The position numbers were made by a program, and so were the translations under genes. The notes under the pieces are model-generated. The model was not told the DNA's origin, did not search any database, and saw only the letters and a program-made list of their open reading frames with translations. Of a stretch of DNA of 64,000 nucleotides, positions 10,943 through 21,680 are shown piece by piece. The stretch's first letter is position 1; each line of letters begins with the position of its first letter. Source of the DNA: Bacteroidales bacterium (GTDB taxonomy: Bacteria > Bacteroidota > Bacteroidia > Bacteroidales > GCA-2748055); assembly GCA_029931975.1 (NCBI GenBank), contig JAOZQY010000007.1, forward strand, positions 25,399 through 89,398, in the 5' to 3' direction.

Positions 10943-11914
10943 TTGATAATGATGAATCGACTACTATATACATTTATACTATTGACAATCTGGTCTTTAG
11001 GACACTCTCAGCCGGTCCCAAACGTGGAAGAAAATATACCCTATCTGATGACTTTCGGGAAAATGGCAGAGACCAGCTGGGGGGATGATGATTTTTCCCA
11101 GACCTTTTTTTTCCTGATTCCGGACGATTATGATCAGCCCTTTTTTATCAGGGTATTTGACCCCGATACAGGCGGTAAAGTGGATGAAATTGCAGGTGTA
11201 TTTGATACCCGTAGTGTTTTTGAGGTATTTGGCGGAGAAGGCAACTGGTCAGAAGACGATGCCAAGGAGACAAGTCCGCGGGGGAACTATAAAAGCGGTA
11301 CGCTGTTGGCCACCAGGGCCTTTACTGCAAACCCCAGATATGACAATGACTGGTTCACTTTTGGCCCCTTTAATCCGGCCCAGGGGGAACATGCAGAGAT
11401 GTACAATGGTTATATTTTTAAGATTATCTGTGAAGGTGTATCGGGCGATGATGGCAACATGTACCGCTATTTTCTGAGTACAAGTGCCACCGAGAACAGG
11501 CCCATTGAAGGAGCCAATGCCTTTGCGTATGAATACTCATTCAGAATGCACAATGATGTGGAAGAGGTGTCCCATATCTATCCATATGTGGAGGAAGGTA
11601 CCGTGTCGGTCAGGATCTCTAATTTTGACTGGGACTGGGATGGAAATATTGTTGTAATTTCGGTCTCCCGTCAGGGCAGGGATGTAAATATTTCCGGGGA
11701 AGACGAATGGGCCGAAGATGAGCTGAGGGTTCAGGATGATGAGATTAAGACATCCATGGACTTCAGGTTTGTAAAAGCCCGTTCGCTTGTGAGAAATAAC
11801 AATGTGGTGGTGAATGTAAGGAACCAGTTTGGTGAAGCCATGCCTTTCTACACCATTCCCCTTGGTGGAGTTCCCAAGTACAAGGGGGAGGTGGAGTTTG
11901 TCCCCATTGAGTAA
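10943..11914 (+). CDS. Conserved secreted hypothetical protein
   Basis: Intact 323-aa ORF with signal peptide in the same-strand T9SS gene block. Confidence 0.6.
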   Translation: MIMMNRLLYTFILLTIWSLGHSQPVPNVEENIPYLMTFGKMAETSWGDDDFSQTFFFLIPDDYDQPFFIRVFDPDTGGKVDEIAGVFDTRSVFEVFGGEGNWSEDDAKETSPRGNYKSGTLLATRAFTANPRYDNDWFTFGPFNPAQGEHAEMYNGYIFKIICEGVSGDDGNMYRYFLSTSATENRPIEGANAFAYEYSFRMHNDVEEVSHIYPYVEEGTVSVRISNFDWDWDGNIVVISVSRQGRDVNISGEDEWAEDELRVQDDEIKTSMDFRFVKARSLVRNNNVVVNVRNQFGEAMPFYTIPLGGVPKYKGEVEFVPIE

Positions 11915-11934
11915 TATGAACTAATTCAATTTCT

Positions 11935-14900
11935 GTGAAAAGATTACCAGGCCTCATTCTTGTTTTTCTGCTTTCCTCTTCCGGGTTTGCCCAAAGCTAC
12001 CAGTTTTCCAATTATGGACTGGAAGATGGCTTGCGGGATAAATTTACCTATACCATTAACCAGGACCAGCAGGGTTTTTTATGGATTGGGACCTCCCAGG
12101 GTTTGTGCCGCTTCGATGGGAATGTGTTTGAATACGAATTTAAAGGAGATTCCATAACACAGAGCATTGCACATGCCAGTCTGCTCGATTCGAGAGGCTG
12201 GTTGTGGTTTGGCCATGAGAATGGTTTGTTATCTGTTTACAGGGAAGGTCGCTTTCACCAGATAGCACCCGGCGACAACCACCGTTCAAAAATTACAGCT
12301 ATCAGGGAAGATGCATCCGGCAATATCATGGTTTTGTGTCAGCAGAGTGGATTGCTGGTGCTTGACAGTGACCTGAAAATCATTCATGAAAAGAGTGATG
12401 AGGACCTGGAAGATCCCTTTGCAGGCCAGTTTCTCTATGATTTTCAGATTACTCCCGGGGGCAACCTGCTTGTAGCCACCCAGGAAGGTGTAAGTATATT
12501 CAGGTATAGCGAGGAGGCAGGGAACTATATCAACACAGGAATACTATCCGGGCTTCAATACCTCGGTGTTCAGGAGCTGGTAAAGGCTAACAACGAAAAC
12601 GAGTACTGGGCAGGTACCCAGGATGAAGGATTATTCAGGATCAATGGAAGCGGGTATGACCCAGAAGGCTATAGCGTTGAAAAAATCGGAGCGGATAAGG
12701 GACTTGCATATGCAAGTGTTTCTTCCATAGTTTTTGATGGAGAAAGAAGGGTCTGGATCAATAGTTTAAGTGAAGGGATTTACCGATTCGATCTGGATGC
12801 AAGGGGAAACCTTGGGTCCTCCGAGATTTTCAATGTGGAGAAAGGGATCCCAAATGCATATATCAACCACGTTTTTGTGGATGAGGAGGGAAACCAGTGG
12901 TTTTCGACTCCGGGAGATGGCATTACCGTTTTAAGGGACCAGGCCTTCACCTTCTATAATATCTGGGAGGAAGAGAGCTACACCAATGTCACGTCGGTAT
13001 ATGTGGATAAGGATATAAGATGGTACGGTGGAGAAGGTAAGATTGCCTTTACATCCAGAGATGGGAGTAGGGAGTTTTCCTATCTGGGAAGCGCCAACGG
13101 ACTTCCCGATGATCAGGTGACTGCTCTCTATGCAGATGAAAGTCAGGACCTGTACATCGGTACCTCCCAAAGTGGACTTTTCAGAAAAAAGGCAGGCAGT
13201 TCAAGAATTGTTCCCCTGGTGGTATCCGGAAATTCACTGGATAACATAGTAAATGCAATCGATGGAGATGGTACACTTCTCTTTGTGGCAACCAATAACG
13301 GGGTTTATACACTGAATCCAAAAACTGGAGAGCGGATCTCCTACACAACCGCCAATGGACTTCCGTATAATAAGATTAATGATGTGCTGGTGGACCGAAA
13401 TGGAGTCGCATGGATTGCTACCCTGACTCCCGGCCTGATTAGCATTAACTCGGACAAGCAGTTTTTGATCAGTGGCAAACCTAAGCTTGAGTTTAAGACA
13501 CTGGTTGAGGGCAAGGATGGTGTCATCTGGGCCGGGAGCGACAGAGGGGTTTTTAAATTTGATTTAAACAAGGACTCTCTGAACCATTTCGGTACCGAAA
13601 AGGGGATTAAATCGGATTACACCTATGCTATTGCCGCCGATCCAAATGGAAACATCTGGGCGGGACACCGAATGGGACTGAGTGTTATCAATCCCGAGCG
13701 GAATACCATACGGGTTTTTGGAAGGGAATCGGGCTTTGATTCTGATGTACGTAACAATGCGGTGGGACTAACCAAAGGGGGAGTGATACTCTTTGGCACC
13801 TCCGGGGGTGTAGTGCAGTATGATGCTTATCAGGCCAGGGAAGATACCCTGGCCCCCAGGTTAAGCATAAAATTCATTGATATCTCCGGGGTATCTTATG
13901 ATCCGGGCGAGGATATCAAACTTAAATATGGGAAATACCGTATTCGCTTCGATTTTGTAGGTATCAATCTCAGTAGTCCGGACCAGGTCACCTACCAGTA
14001 TAAGCTGGACAAATTTGAGGAGCAATGGTCAGACATCTCGGAACTCACCTATGCTTATTACGGCCGTGTGGAGGATGGAGACTATACCTTTATGCTAAGG
14101 GCCTGTGATGGAAACGGGAACTGTTCCACGGAAGTGCTTACCCAGAACATCTCAGTGAAGATCCCGGTATGGAAGGCCTGGTGGTTTATTTTTGCTCTGG
14201 TTTTGTTCGTGCTGACCATCATTTTTGCGGTGTTCAAAATCAGGGAACGAAATCAGAAAGCAATCCAGGAATATCTTCAGCGTCAGCTGGATGAGCGAAC
14301 ACGGGAAGTGGTTCAGCAGAAAGAGGAGATAGAGGTGAAGAACAGGGATATTACCGATTCACTTAACTATGCTCAGCGGATCCAGGCCAGCATCCTGCCT
14401 CCCATTAAGAAGCTGCACGATACCTTTAGTGGTAGTTTCGTCTTCTATCAGCCACGAGATATTGTATCGGGCGATTTCTACTGGTACGAGCAGGTGGGCG
14501 AGAACAGGTTCATCGTGGTGTGCGCCGACTCGACCGGACACGGAGTTCCCGGCGCCTTTATGTCCATGATTGGGACCACCCTGATTAAGGATATATGTCT
14601 GCGGGCAGGTATCGTAAAGCCATCCCAGGTACTTACCACCCTTGATAATGAGGTAAGAGAAGCACTGAACCAGAATATGGAAACCAGCGGGTCAAATGAC
14701 GGGATGGATATTATTGTGGCAGAGATGGATATGAAAACTAATAAGTTAATAGTCAGTTCTGCCATGCGTCCTGTGATTATCTATTCAGGAGGAGAGCAAA
14801 TCTATGTGAAGGGTAGCCGGAGTTCTATCGGGGGACAACTGGATGAGGACAGGGTGGAAAAAGACTTTATTGACCAGGAGTTCCAGCTGAAGAAAGGTGA

Positions 14901-15111
14901 TATCATTTATATGTTCTCGGATGGTTATCCTGATCAATTTGGCGGTCCGCTTGGCAGGAAGTTCAAGATGGTCAGGCTCAAGAACCTGCTCAGGGATATC
15001 CACGACAAGCCCATGGATGAACAATACAATTACATCAAGAGCAACTTCTTCCTCTGGAAGGAGGATCTCGAACAGGTGGATGATGTATTGTTTATGGGGA
15101 TCAGAATCTGA
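11935..15111 (+). CDS. Two-component-regulator-type beta-propeller receptor (Y_Y_Y) with TM segment and cytoplasmic SpoIIE/PP2C-type serine phosphatase
   Basis: GTG start; repeats such as GFLWIGTSQGLCRFDG; TM WWFIFALVLFVLTIIFAVFKI; YAQRIQASILPP..FVFYQPRDIVSGDFYWYEQ..ADSTGHGVPGAFMSMIG..LYSDG-type PP2C motifs. Confidence 0.88.
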   Translation: MKRLPGLILVFLLSSSGFAQSYQFSNYGLEDGLRDKFTYTINQDQQGFLWIGTSQGLCRFDGNVFEYEFKGDSITQSIAHASLLDSRGWLWFGHENGLLSVYREGRFHQIAPGDNHRSKITAIREDASGNIMVLCQQSGLLVLDSDLKIIHEKSDEDLEDPFAGQFLYDFQITPGGNLLVATQEGVSIFRYSEEAGNYINTGILSGLQYLGVQELVKANNENEYWAGTQDEGLFRINGSGYDPEGYSVEKIGADKGLAYASVSSIVFDGERRVWINSLSEGIYRFDLDARGNLGSSEIFNVEKGIPNAYINHVFVDEEGNQWFSTPGDGITVLRDQAFTFYNIWEEESYTNVTSVYVDKDIRWYGGEGKIAFTSRDGSREFSYLGSANGLPDDQVTALYADESQDLYIGTSQSGLFRKKAGSSRIVPLVVSGNSLDNIVNAIDGDGTLLFVATNNGVYTLNPKTGERISYTTANGLPYNKINDVLVDRNGVAWIATLTPGLISINSDKQFLISGKPKLEFKTLVEGKDGVIWAGSDRGVFKFDLNKDSLNHFGTEKGIKSDYTYAIAADPNGNIWAGHRMGLSVINPERNTIRVFGRESGFDSDVRNNAVGLTKGGVILFGTSGGVVQYDAYQAREDTLAPRLSIKFIDISGVSYDPGEDIKLKYGKYRIRFDFVGINLSSPDQVTYQYKLDKFEEQWSDISELTYAYYGRVEDGDYTFMLRACDGNGNCSTEVLTQNISVKIPVWKAWWFIFALVLFVLTIIFAVFKIRERNQKAIQEYLQRQLDERTREVVQQKEEIEVKNRDITDSLNYAQRIQASILPPIKKLHDTFSGSFVFYQPRDIVSGDFYWYEQVGENRFIVVCADSTGHGVPGAFMSMIGTTLIKDICLRAGIVKPSQVLTTLDNEVREALNQNMETSGSNDGMDIIVAEMDMKTNKLIVSSAMRPVIIYSGGEQIYVKGSRSSIGGQLDEDRVEKDFIDQEFQLKKGDIIYMFSDGYPDQFGGPLGRKFKMVRLKNLLRDIHDKPMDEQYNYIKSNFFLWKEDLEQVDDVLFMGIRI

Positions 15112-15630
15112 TCAGTTTTCCTCTTCTAGGTCTATTCCGCTCAGCACAATCACATCTGTAGTATCTGTATTGCTTCGGTTATAATCCCTGTCAATAATAA
15201 AAAATGTATAGTAGATTGTATCGTATTTGATCACGGGGTAGGAGATCTCCAGGTCCATTGTTCCGCTTAAGGGTTGTTTGTCCAGGTAGGGAATCCTGTA
15301 GCGAAGAATTCCACCTTCCTCATCGGGGATTTCAACATATTCATAGTCCTGCAGGTCATACAACTGGAGGAAAAAGTTGTATTTGACCGTGTCGGGTACA
15401 TTCAAATCGTTTGTGTCGATCAGAGGAAGGAGGCCCAGGTTCCCGTCGCCATCAGTAAAGTCAAAAGTTAGTTGTCCCATCAGGGATCTGTTGCCCAGTT
15501 CGTCTATGGAGATATAAAGTCCGAATCCCTGGTAGTCAATCACCGGTTCATCCGGATACACCGGATCGATCTCATTGCATGAGATCATCAGTAGAAGGGT
15601 GCTGAACAAAAGGGCTGTTCTTGTTTTCAT
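15112..15630 (-). CDS. Hypothetical lipoprotein
   Basis: Signal peptide with lipobox (LLLMISCNE); 172 aa. Confidence 0.6.
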   Translation of the reverse strand: MKTRTALLFSTLLLMISCNEIDPVYPDEPVIDYQGFGLYISIDELGNRSLMGQLTFDFTDGDGNLGLLPLIDTNDLNVPDTVKYNFFLQLYDLQDYEYVEIPDEEGGILRYRIPYLDKQPLSGTMDLEISYPVIKYDTIYYTFFIIDRDYNRSNTDTTDVIVLSGIDLEEEN

Positions 15631-15657
15631 CGCAATACAATACTACAAAAATCCTGC

Positions 15658-16965
15658 CTATTTTTTTCTCATGAAGATCCGAATTGGAACGCCGGTGAAA
15701 TTGAAATGCTTCCGAAGCTGGTTTTCCAGGTAGCGTTTGTAAGCTTCCCTGACGTACTGCGGCAGGTTACAGTAGAAGGCAAATGCCGGAGCATGGGTGG
15801 GTAATTGCGTCACATATTTGATCCTGATAAATTTACCCTTCACTGAAGGGGGTTGGTTTTCGTCAATGACCTGCTGCATCACTTCATTCAGTGTCGAAGT
15901 GGGAATCCTGACCTGGCGGTTTTCATAAACCTTTATGACCAGTTCCAATGCCTTGTGTATCCGCTGTTTGGTCAGAGCGGAGATAAATAGAATGGGTACA
16001 TCAACAAAGGGTTCGAGTCGTTGTTTAATTAGCTCCTCAAACTGTTTCTGAGTTTGAGTTTCCTTATCAACCAGGTCCCATTTATTGACCAGTACTACCA
16101 CTCCCTTCCGGTTGCGTTCAATGAGGTGAAAAATATTTACATCCTGAGACTCAATTCCTATGGTGGCATCGATCAGCAGCATGCAGACATCTGCATATTC
16201 GATGGCCCGTACCGATCGCATCACTGAATAGAATTCCAGGTCCTCTTTCACCTTCCCCTTTTTACGCAGTCCGGCTGTATCTACCAGGTAAAAATCGTGA
16301 TTGTATTTGCTGTACCTTGTATGGATGGAGTCGCGTGTGGTGCCCGATATGGGCGTTACAATGTTTCTCTCCTCTCCGACAAGCGCATTGACCAGTGAGG
16401 ATTTTCCAACATTGGGGCGCCCCACCACAGCTATTTTCGGAATTTCTTCCTCTTCCTCCTCTTCCGCTTTTTTCTCAAACATGGATACGAGTTCATCCAG
16501 CATATCGCCGGTGCCACTGCCGTTAATGGAGGAGAGTGGGAAATAGTCACCCAGGCCAAGGCCATAGAAAACGGAGGCATCATAGAGCCTGTTTGCATTG
16601 TCTACCTTGTTTACCACAAGCAATACGGGCTTCTTAATCTTCCGTAGCATTCCTGCCACGGTCAGGTCCAGGTCGGTGATTCCGGAAATAACATCTACCA
16701 TGAAAACCACCACATCGGACTCCTCAATGGCAAGCAGAACCTGCTTTCGGATCTCTTCTTCGAAAATATCATCCGAGTTGGTCACATATCCACCTGTATC
16801 AATGATACTGAATTCGTGACCGTTCCAGATCACCTTGCCATAATGTCGGTCGCGGGTAACACCGCTTTCTTCATCCACAATTGCCTTTCTCGACTCAGTC
16901 AGACGATTAAAGAAGGTGGATTTACCCACATTGGGTCGCCCTACGACGGCTACAATATTTCCCAT
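15658..16965 (-). CDS. der: Ribosome biogenesis GTPase Der (EngA)
   Basis: Two tandem G domains ([15 protein letters not shown] and [16 protein letters not shown]), KH-like C-terminus. Confidence 0.97.
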   Translation of the reverse strand: MGNIVAVVGRPNVGKSTFFNRLTESRKAIVDEESGVTRDRHYGKVIWNGHEFSIIDTGGYVTNSDDIFEEEIRKQVLLAIEESDVVVFMVDVISGITDLDLTVAGMLRKIKKPVLLVVNKVDNANRLYDASVFYGLGLGDYFPLSSINGSGTGDMLDELVSMFEKKAEEEEEEEIPKIAVVGRPNVGKSSLVNALVGEERNIVTPISGTTRDSIHTRYSKYNHDFYLVDTAGLRKKGKVKEDLEFYSVMRSVRAIEYADVCMLLIDATIGIESQDVNIFHLIERNRKGVVVLVNKWDLVDKETQTQKQFEELIKQRLEPFVDVPILFISALTKQRIHKALELVIKVYENRQVRIPTSTLNEVMQQVIDENQPPSVKGKFIRIKYVTQLPTHAPAFAFYCNLPQYVREAYKRYLENQLRKHFNFTGVPIRIFMRKK

Positions 16966-16977
16966 ACTTCAGAAAAC

Positions 16978-17871
16978 TTAATGGTAACCAAAACTCTTAA
17001 TGAAACGTTCATTGTTGCGCCAATCCTTTTTCACTTTCACACGGAGTTCAAGAAAGACTTTCTTCTGAAAGAAGGTTTCCATGTCCAATCTCGACTCTCT
17101 GCCCACTTTTTTCAATGCTTTCCCTTGGTTTCCAATGAGGATGCCCTTCTGACTCTCACGCTCCACATAGATCAGGGCGTAGATACGGATCAGCTTCACT
17201 TCCTCTTTAAATGATTCAATTTCTACCTCCACTGCATAGGGAATTTCCTGTTTGTAGTAGAGAAGGATCTTCTCCCTGATCATCTCTCCCACGAAGAAGC
17301 GCTCCGATTTATCTGTAAGGGCATCCTTGGGATAATAGGGGGGCGATTCGGGGAGGTGTTCAAGGATTCTGTGAAAGATAGAATCCACATTAAATTTCTT
17401 CAGGGCACTGATGGGTATCATTTCCGCTCCGGGGAGGATTTTTTCCCACATCTCCATCGTAGTTCTCACCTGCTCCTGGGTACTCAGGTCAATCTTATTG
17501 ATCACAAGCAGCACAGGAACCTTTGCTTTAGCCATACGCTGGAGGAATGCATCTTCCGGATCTGGTCTTTCACCAATTTCAGTCAGGTAGATAAGTACAT
17601 CGGCGTCCACCAAAGCCGAACGGGCAGCTTTTAACATGGTTTCCTGTAACTTGTAGCTTGGGTCGAGGATTCCCGGGGTATCCGAAAAGATCACCTGGTA
17701 CTCAGGTGTATTCAGGATCCCATGGATCCTGTGCCTGGTTGTCTGGGCCCTGGAGGTAATGATGGAGAGCTTTTCACCCACCAGGGCATTCATCAGGGTC
17801 GATTTACCCACATTGGGCTTCCCGATAATATTTACATATCCTGCTTTATGATTCATGCTATTCGTAGGCAT
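16978..17871 (-). CDS. era: GTPase Era
   Basis: GKPNVGKSTLMNALVGEKLSIIT; C-terminal KH domain ILIGNQGKALKKVGRESRLDMETFF. Confidence 0.97.
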   Translation of the reverse strand: MPTNSMNHKAGYVNIIGKPNVGKSTLMNALVGEKLSIITSRAQTTRHRIHGILNTPEYQVIFSDTPGILDPSYKLQETMLKAARSALVDADVLIYLTEIGERPDPEDAFLQRMAKAKVPVLLVINKIDLSTQEQVRTTMEMWEKILPGAEMIPISALKKFNVDSIFHRILEHLPESPPYYPKDALTDKSERFFVGEMIREKILLYYKQEIPYAVEVEIESFKEEVKLIRIYALIYVERESQKGILIGNQGKALKKVGRESRLDMETFFQKKVFLELRVKVKKDWRNNERFIKSFGYH

Positions 17872-18772
17872 TCATTTTTAACCTGGTGATCTCTTTTTCA
17901 GAAAGAAGTCTCCATTTCCCCCTGGGAAGGTTCTTTTTAGTAAGGCCCCCAAAATAGACCCTGTCAAGTTTTTCTACCCTGTAACCAAGCGATTCAAACA
18001 TCCTTCGCACGATGCGGTTTTTCCCGGAATGGATCTCCAGTCCCACTTCCTTTTTATTCTCAGTGCTGGCATAGCTGATAGCATCCGGCTGGATAAAACC
18101 ATCCTCCAGGGTAAGTCCGTCGGCCAGTGTTTTCAAATCGTTGGCAGTGATTGCCTTATTCAGGAACACATGGTAGATCTTCTTCTTATTGCTCGATGGA
18201 TGCGTCATTTTCTTGGCCAGCTCCCCGTCATTGGTAAAGAGCAGGACTCCGGTTGTATTGCGATCGAGCCGCCCCACCGGATAAACTCGTTCGTTACATG
18301 CTTCCTTTATAAGCAACATAACCGTTTTCCGTTCCCTGGGATCATCGGTGGTGGTTACATAGTCCTTGGGTTTGTTAAGCACCAGGTAAACTTTACGCTC
18401 GGTTCGGATTCGTTCTCCATTGTATTTGACTTCGTCTTCCGGATTCACCTTACTGCCCAATTGGGTCACTGACTTTCCATTTACAGTGATCAGGCCGGCC
18501 GTAATCAGATCATCCGCCTCACGTCGAGAACAGATGCCTGCAGCAGCAATATATTTATTGAGCCGTACCAGGTCCCCTGCAGTTTTCTTAGTAAGACGAT
18601 GGCTGGAGGCAGTGGCTCCGGGCCGGGTGCTCTTTATGGTCGATTTTCCCTGGCCAGAACTCTTTGATGACCTGCGCCTGTCCTCAAGTGGTTTAAAACC
18701 ACCATCTTTGGTGAGGGCGGGCCTTCCGCTCTTTGTCCTGCTCCCTTTTTTTGGTGCTCCTGGTGTACTCAA
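17858..18772 (-). CDS. rluB: RNA pseudouridine synthase (RluB/RsuA family), basic N-terminal extension
   Basis: S4 domain LNKYIAAAGICSRREADDLI; VYPVGRLDRNTTGVLLFTNDGELAKKMTHP. Confidence 0.88.
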   Translation of the reverse strand: MSTPGAPKKGSRTKSGRPALTKDGGFKPLEDRRRSSKSSGQGKSTIKSTRPGATASSHRLTKKTAGDLVRLNKYIAAAGICSRREADDLITAGLITVNGKSVTQLGSKVNPEDEVKYNGERIRTERKVYLVLNKPKDYVTTTDDPRERKTVMLLIKEACNERVYPVGRLDRNTTGVLLFTNDGELAKKMTHPSSNKKKIYHVFLNKAITANDLKTLADGLTLEDGFIQPDAISYASTENKKEVGLEIHSGKNRIVRRMFESLGYRVEKLDRVYFGGLTKKNLPRGKWRLLSEKEITRLKMNAYE

Positions 18773-18879
18773 ATGCCTGTTTTTTAATAAAAGTTAAAGG
18801 ATACAAAGATACAGCTTATTAAGTTACATTCTTGGAATAATAGTTTTAACTTTGGTGACGTTTTTAAAAACAGGTAAAT

Positions 18880-20265
18880 ATGAGCTTAGTTATCTCAATT
18901 TCAGGCATTCGTGGAACCATTGGAGGCAAGCCTTCTGAAGGTTTAACACCCATCGATACAGTACAATTTGCAGCGGCTTACGCCTCCTGGCTGATTGCAA
19001 AATCCGGGAAGGAAAGGCCGTCGGTAGCCCTGGGGCGCGATGCACGTATTTCCGGACCCATGGTGGAGCAACTGGTTTCAGCCACACTTTCGGCCATGGG
19101 TGTGGATGTGTACCTGATGGGATTTGCCACCACTCCGACGGTGGAAATAGCTGTCACAGAAATGGGTGCTGATGGTGGCATCATCCTGACCGCCAGTCAT
19201 AATCCGGCACAGTGGAATGCGTTAAAACTGCTCAATGGCAGGGGGGAGTTTCTTTCAGGAGCGGATGGTGAAGCCATTCTAAAGGCGGCCCGCTCCAATG
19301 ATTACAGCTTTGCGGATGTAAAAAAACTGGGGCGCATTAAACCTCTGGAAGGAATGGACGTCAAACACATCGATCAGGTACTTGAATTGGACCTTGTATT
19401 ACCTGAAAAGATAAAAAAGAAAAACTTTCGTGTGGCTATTGATTGTGTAAATTCGGTAGGAGGTCTTATTCTTCCACAGCTGCTTAAAGCACTGGGAGTG
19501 GAAGATGTGATAGAGCTTTATTGCGATCCCACGGGCGATTTTCCCCATAATCCCGAACCACTTCCTGAAAACCTGACGGAGATTTCTGAGTTGATGGTAC
19601 GTGAAAAGGCCGATGTTGGATTTGTGGTGGATCCCGATGTGGACCGCCTGGCCATTGTTTGTGAAGATGGCTCAATGTTTGGCGAAGAATATACTCTGGT
19701 GGCCGTAGCCGATTATATTCTCTCAAGGAAGCCGGGCAATACTGCTTCAAACCTTTCATCCACCAGGGCGCTCAGGGATGTAAGCGAAGGACATGGACAA
19801 TCCTATTTCCCATCTGCAGTGGGAGAGGTGAATGTGGTCAGGACCATGAAGCAGAATGAGTGTGTGATTGGGGGTGAAGGCAATGGTGGAATCATCTACC
19901 CGGCTCTTCATTACGGAAGGGATGCGCTGGTAGGGATTGCCCTGTTTTTGACCCACCTTGCCGAAAGTGGTATGGAGTGTAGTGTCTTGCGTAAGTGCTA
20001 TCCCGATTACTTTATCTCCAAGAATAAGATCACTCTTCCGGAAGGTGTCGATGCTGATCAGCTGCTTGCTGCTTTTGAACAAGCCTATGCTAGCTATGAT
20101 ATTAATAAGGTGGATGGAGTGAAAGTGGATATGCCCGAAGGATGGGTGCACCTGCGGAAATCCAATACCGAACCGATTATTCGCCTTTATGCCGAAGCCG
20201 GCAGCAGTGAAGAGGCTGAGCGAATTGCCGGGGAGGCCATGCATGCTATAAATGAATTATTATAA
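18880..20265 (+). CDS. glmM: Phosphoglucosamine mutase / phosphomannomutase family
   Basis: ISGIRGTIGG, TASHNPAQWNALKLLN catalytic serine loop, DPDVDRLAIV metal site, KSNTEPIIRLYAE phosphate site. Confidence 0.9.
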   Translation: MSLVISISGIRGTIGGKPSEGLTPIDTVQFAAAYASWLIAKSGKERPSVALGRDARISGPMVEQLVSATLSAMGVDVYLMGFATTPTVEIAVTEMGADGGIILTASHNPAQWNALKLLNGRGEFLSGADGEAILKAARSNDYSFADVKKLGRIKPLEGMDVKHIDQVLELDLVLPEKIKKKNFRVAIDCVNSVGGLILPQLLKALGVEDVIELYCDPTGDFPHNPEPLPENLTEISELMVREKADVGFVVDPDVDRLAIVCEDGSMFGEEYTLVAVADYILSRKPGNTASNLSSTRALRDVSEGHGQSYFPSAVGEVNVVRTMKQNECVIGGEGNGGIIYPALHYGRDALVGIALFLTHLAESGMECSVLRKCYPDYFISKNKITLPEGVDADQLLAAFEQAYASYDINKVDGVKVDMPEGWVHLRKSNTEPIIRLYAEAGSSEEAERIAGEAMHAINELL

Positions 20266-20293
20266 TTAGGACTATTGTTATTTTAAAGGGACC

Positions 20294-21676
20294 ATGAAAA
20301 GAAAGACCATACTTGCCATTGTTATTCCTGTGACTCTGATTGTTACATTGGTACTTTATTCAATGTTTTCAGGAAAGGAGAAAGAAGTTGTCATCGAAAC
20401 CGAGGTGGAGCAGGGAGTATTTGAAATTGCCGTAATGGTTACTGGTGAGCTTCAGGCCATCCGGGAGACTGAGATTAAGGCGCCCTCACAGCTACGAAGC
20501 AGAAACCTGCGAATCCGTAGTGTAAAGATCCAGGATCTGATTCCCGAAGGTACTGTAGTTGATTCCGGACAATGGGTGGCTACCCTGGACCGGTCCGAAG
20601 CAGATAATTCACTGAAGGATATCATGGATAACCTGGAACAGAAACAGTCTGAGTATATGCGGGTCAAGCTGGATACCACCATGCAGCTCAGGGAACTGCG
20701 CGATGAGTTATTTAACTTGAAGTTTGCCATGGAGGAGGCAGAAATCACAGTGGAGCAATCCAAGTTTGAACCCCCGGCTACCATTCGCCAGGCACAGATT
20801 GAACTGGAGAAGGCCAAAAGAGCCTACAGTCAGGCTGAGAAGAATTATGATTTGAAGGTAAGACAGTCAGCTGCTAATATGCGCGAGGCAGAGATCAATA
20901 TGGCCCGGGACCAGCGGAGTAAGGATGAGATGGAAGCCGTGTTGCAGATGTTTGATATCTATGCTCCCGGATCGGGGATGGTAATCTATAAGAAAGATTG
21001 GAACGGACAAAAAAGGACCGCCGGATCGGAAATTAATACCTGGGACCTGGCAGTGGCTACCCTGCCTGATCTCTCTACCATGATTTCCATGACCTATGTG
21101 AATGAGATCGATATCAGTAAGCTGAAAAAGGGACAGAAGGTTGATATTGGTGTGGATGCTTTTCCCGAGAAAAAGTTTTCCGGGGAAGTGGTCGAGGTTG
21201 CCAATATAGGTCAGCAGCTCCCCAATACGGATGCCAAAGTATTTGAGGTGCGAATTGAACTCAATGAGCGGGACACCATACTCAGGCCTTCTATGACCAC
21301 CAGCAATATGGTGATTACCAAGGTGCTGGATAGTGTGTTGTTTATTCCGCTGGAAGCAGTGCATGCCAATGATAGCCTGACCTTTGTTTACACCCGTGAC
21401 GGTAGAAAGCAGGTGGTAGTACTGAGTGAATCCAATGAAAACCATATTGTAGTGGATATGGGATTGAAGAAAGGAGAGAAGCTCTACCTATCCAATCCGG
21501 ACAATCCTGAAAACTTTGAATATGCAGGACTGGAGCTGATGAAGGAGATCGAACGCAGAAAGGCCGAGGAGGAGCAGAAGAGGAAGGAAATGATGGAGCA
21601 GATGAATCAGCCAAAACAGCCACGTAATTTCCAGGGTCCAAGCCCGGGTGGACAGGCAAGAACTAAAAGGAAGTAG
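20294..21676 (+). CDS. Efflux periplasmic adaptor (HlyD/MacA-like membrane fusion protein)
   Basis: N-terminal TM, coiled-coil hairpin, lipoyl/beta-barrel regions; followed by MacB-like permease and TolC-like protein. Confidence 0.85.
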   Translation: MKRKTILAIVIPVTLIVTLVLYSMFSGKEKEVVIETEVEQGVFEIAVMVTGELQAIRETEIKAPSQLRSRNLRIRSVKIQDLIPEGTVVDSGQWVATLDRSEADNSLKDIMDNLEQKQSEYMRVKLDTTMQLRELRDELFNLKFAMEEAEITVEQSKFEPPATIRQAQIELEKAKRAYSQAEKNYDLKVRQSAANMREAEINMARDQRSKDEMEAVLQMFDIYAPGSGMVIYKKDWNGQKRTAGSEINTWDLAVATLPDLSTMISMTYVNEIDISKLKKGQKVDIGVDAFPEKKFSGEVVEVANIGQQLPNTDAKVFEVRIELNERDTILRPSMTTSNMVITKVLDSVLFIPLEAVHANDSLTFVYTRDGRKQVVVLSESNENHIVVDMGLKKGEKLYLSNPDNPENFEYAGLELMKEIERRKAEEEQKRKEMMEQMNQPKQPRNFQGPSPGGQARTKRK

Positions 21677-21680
21677 GCCC

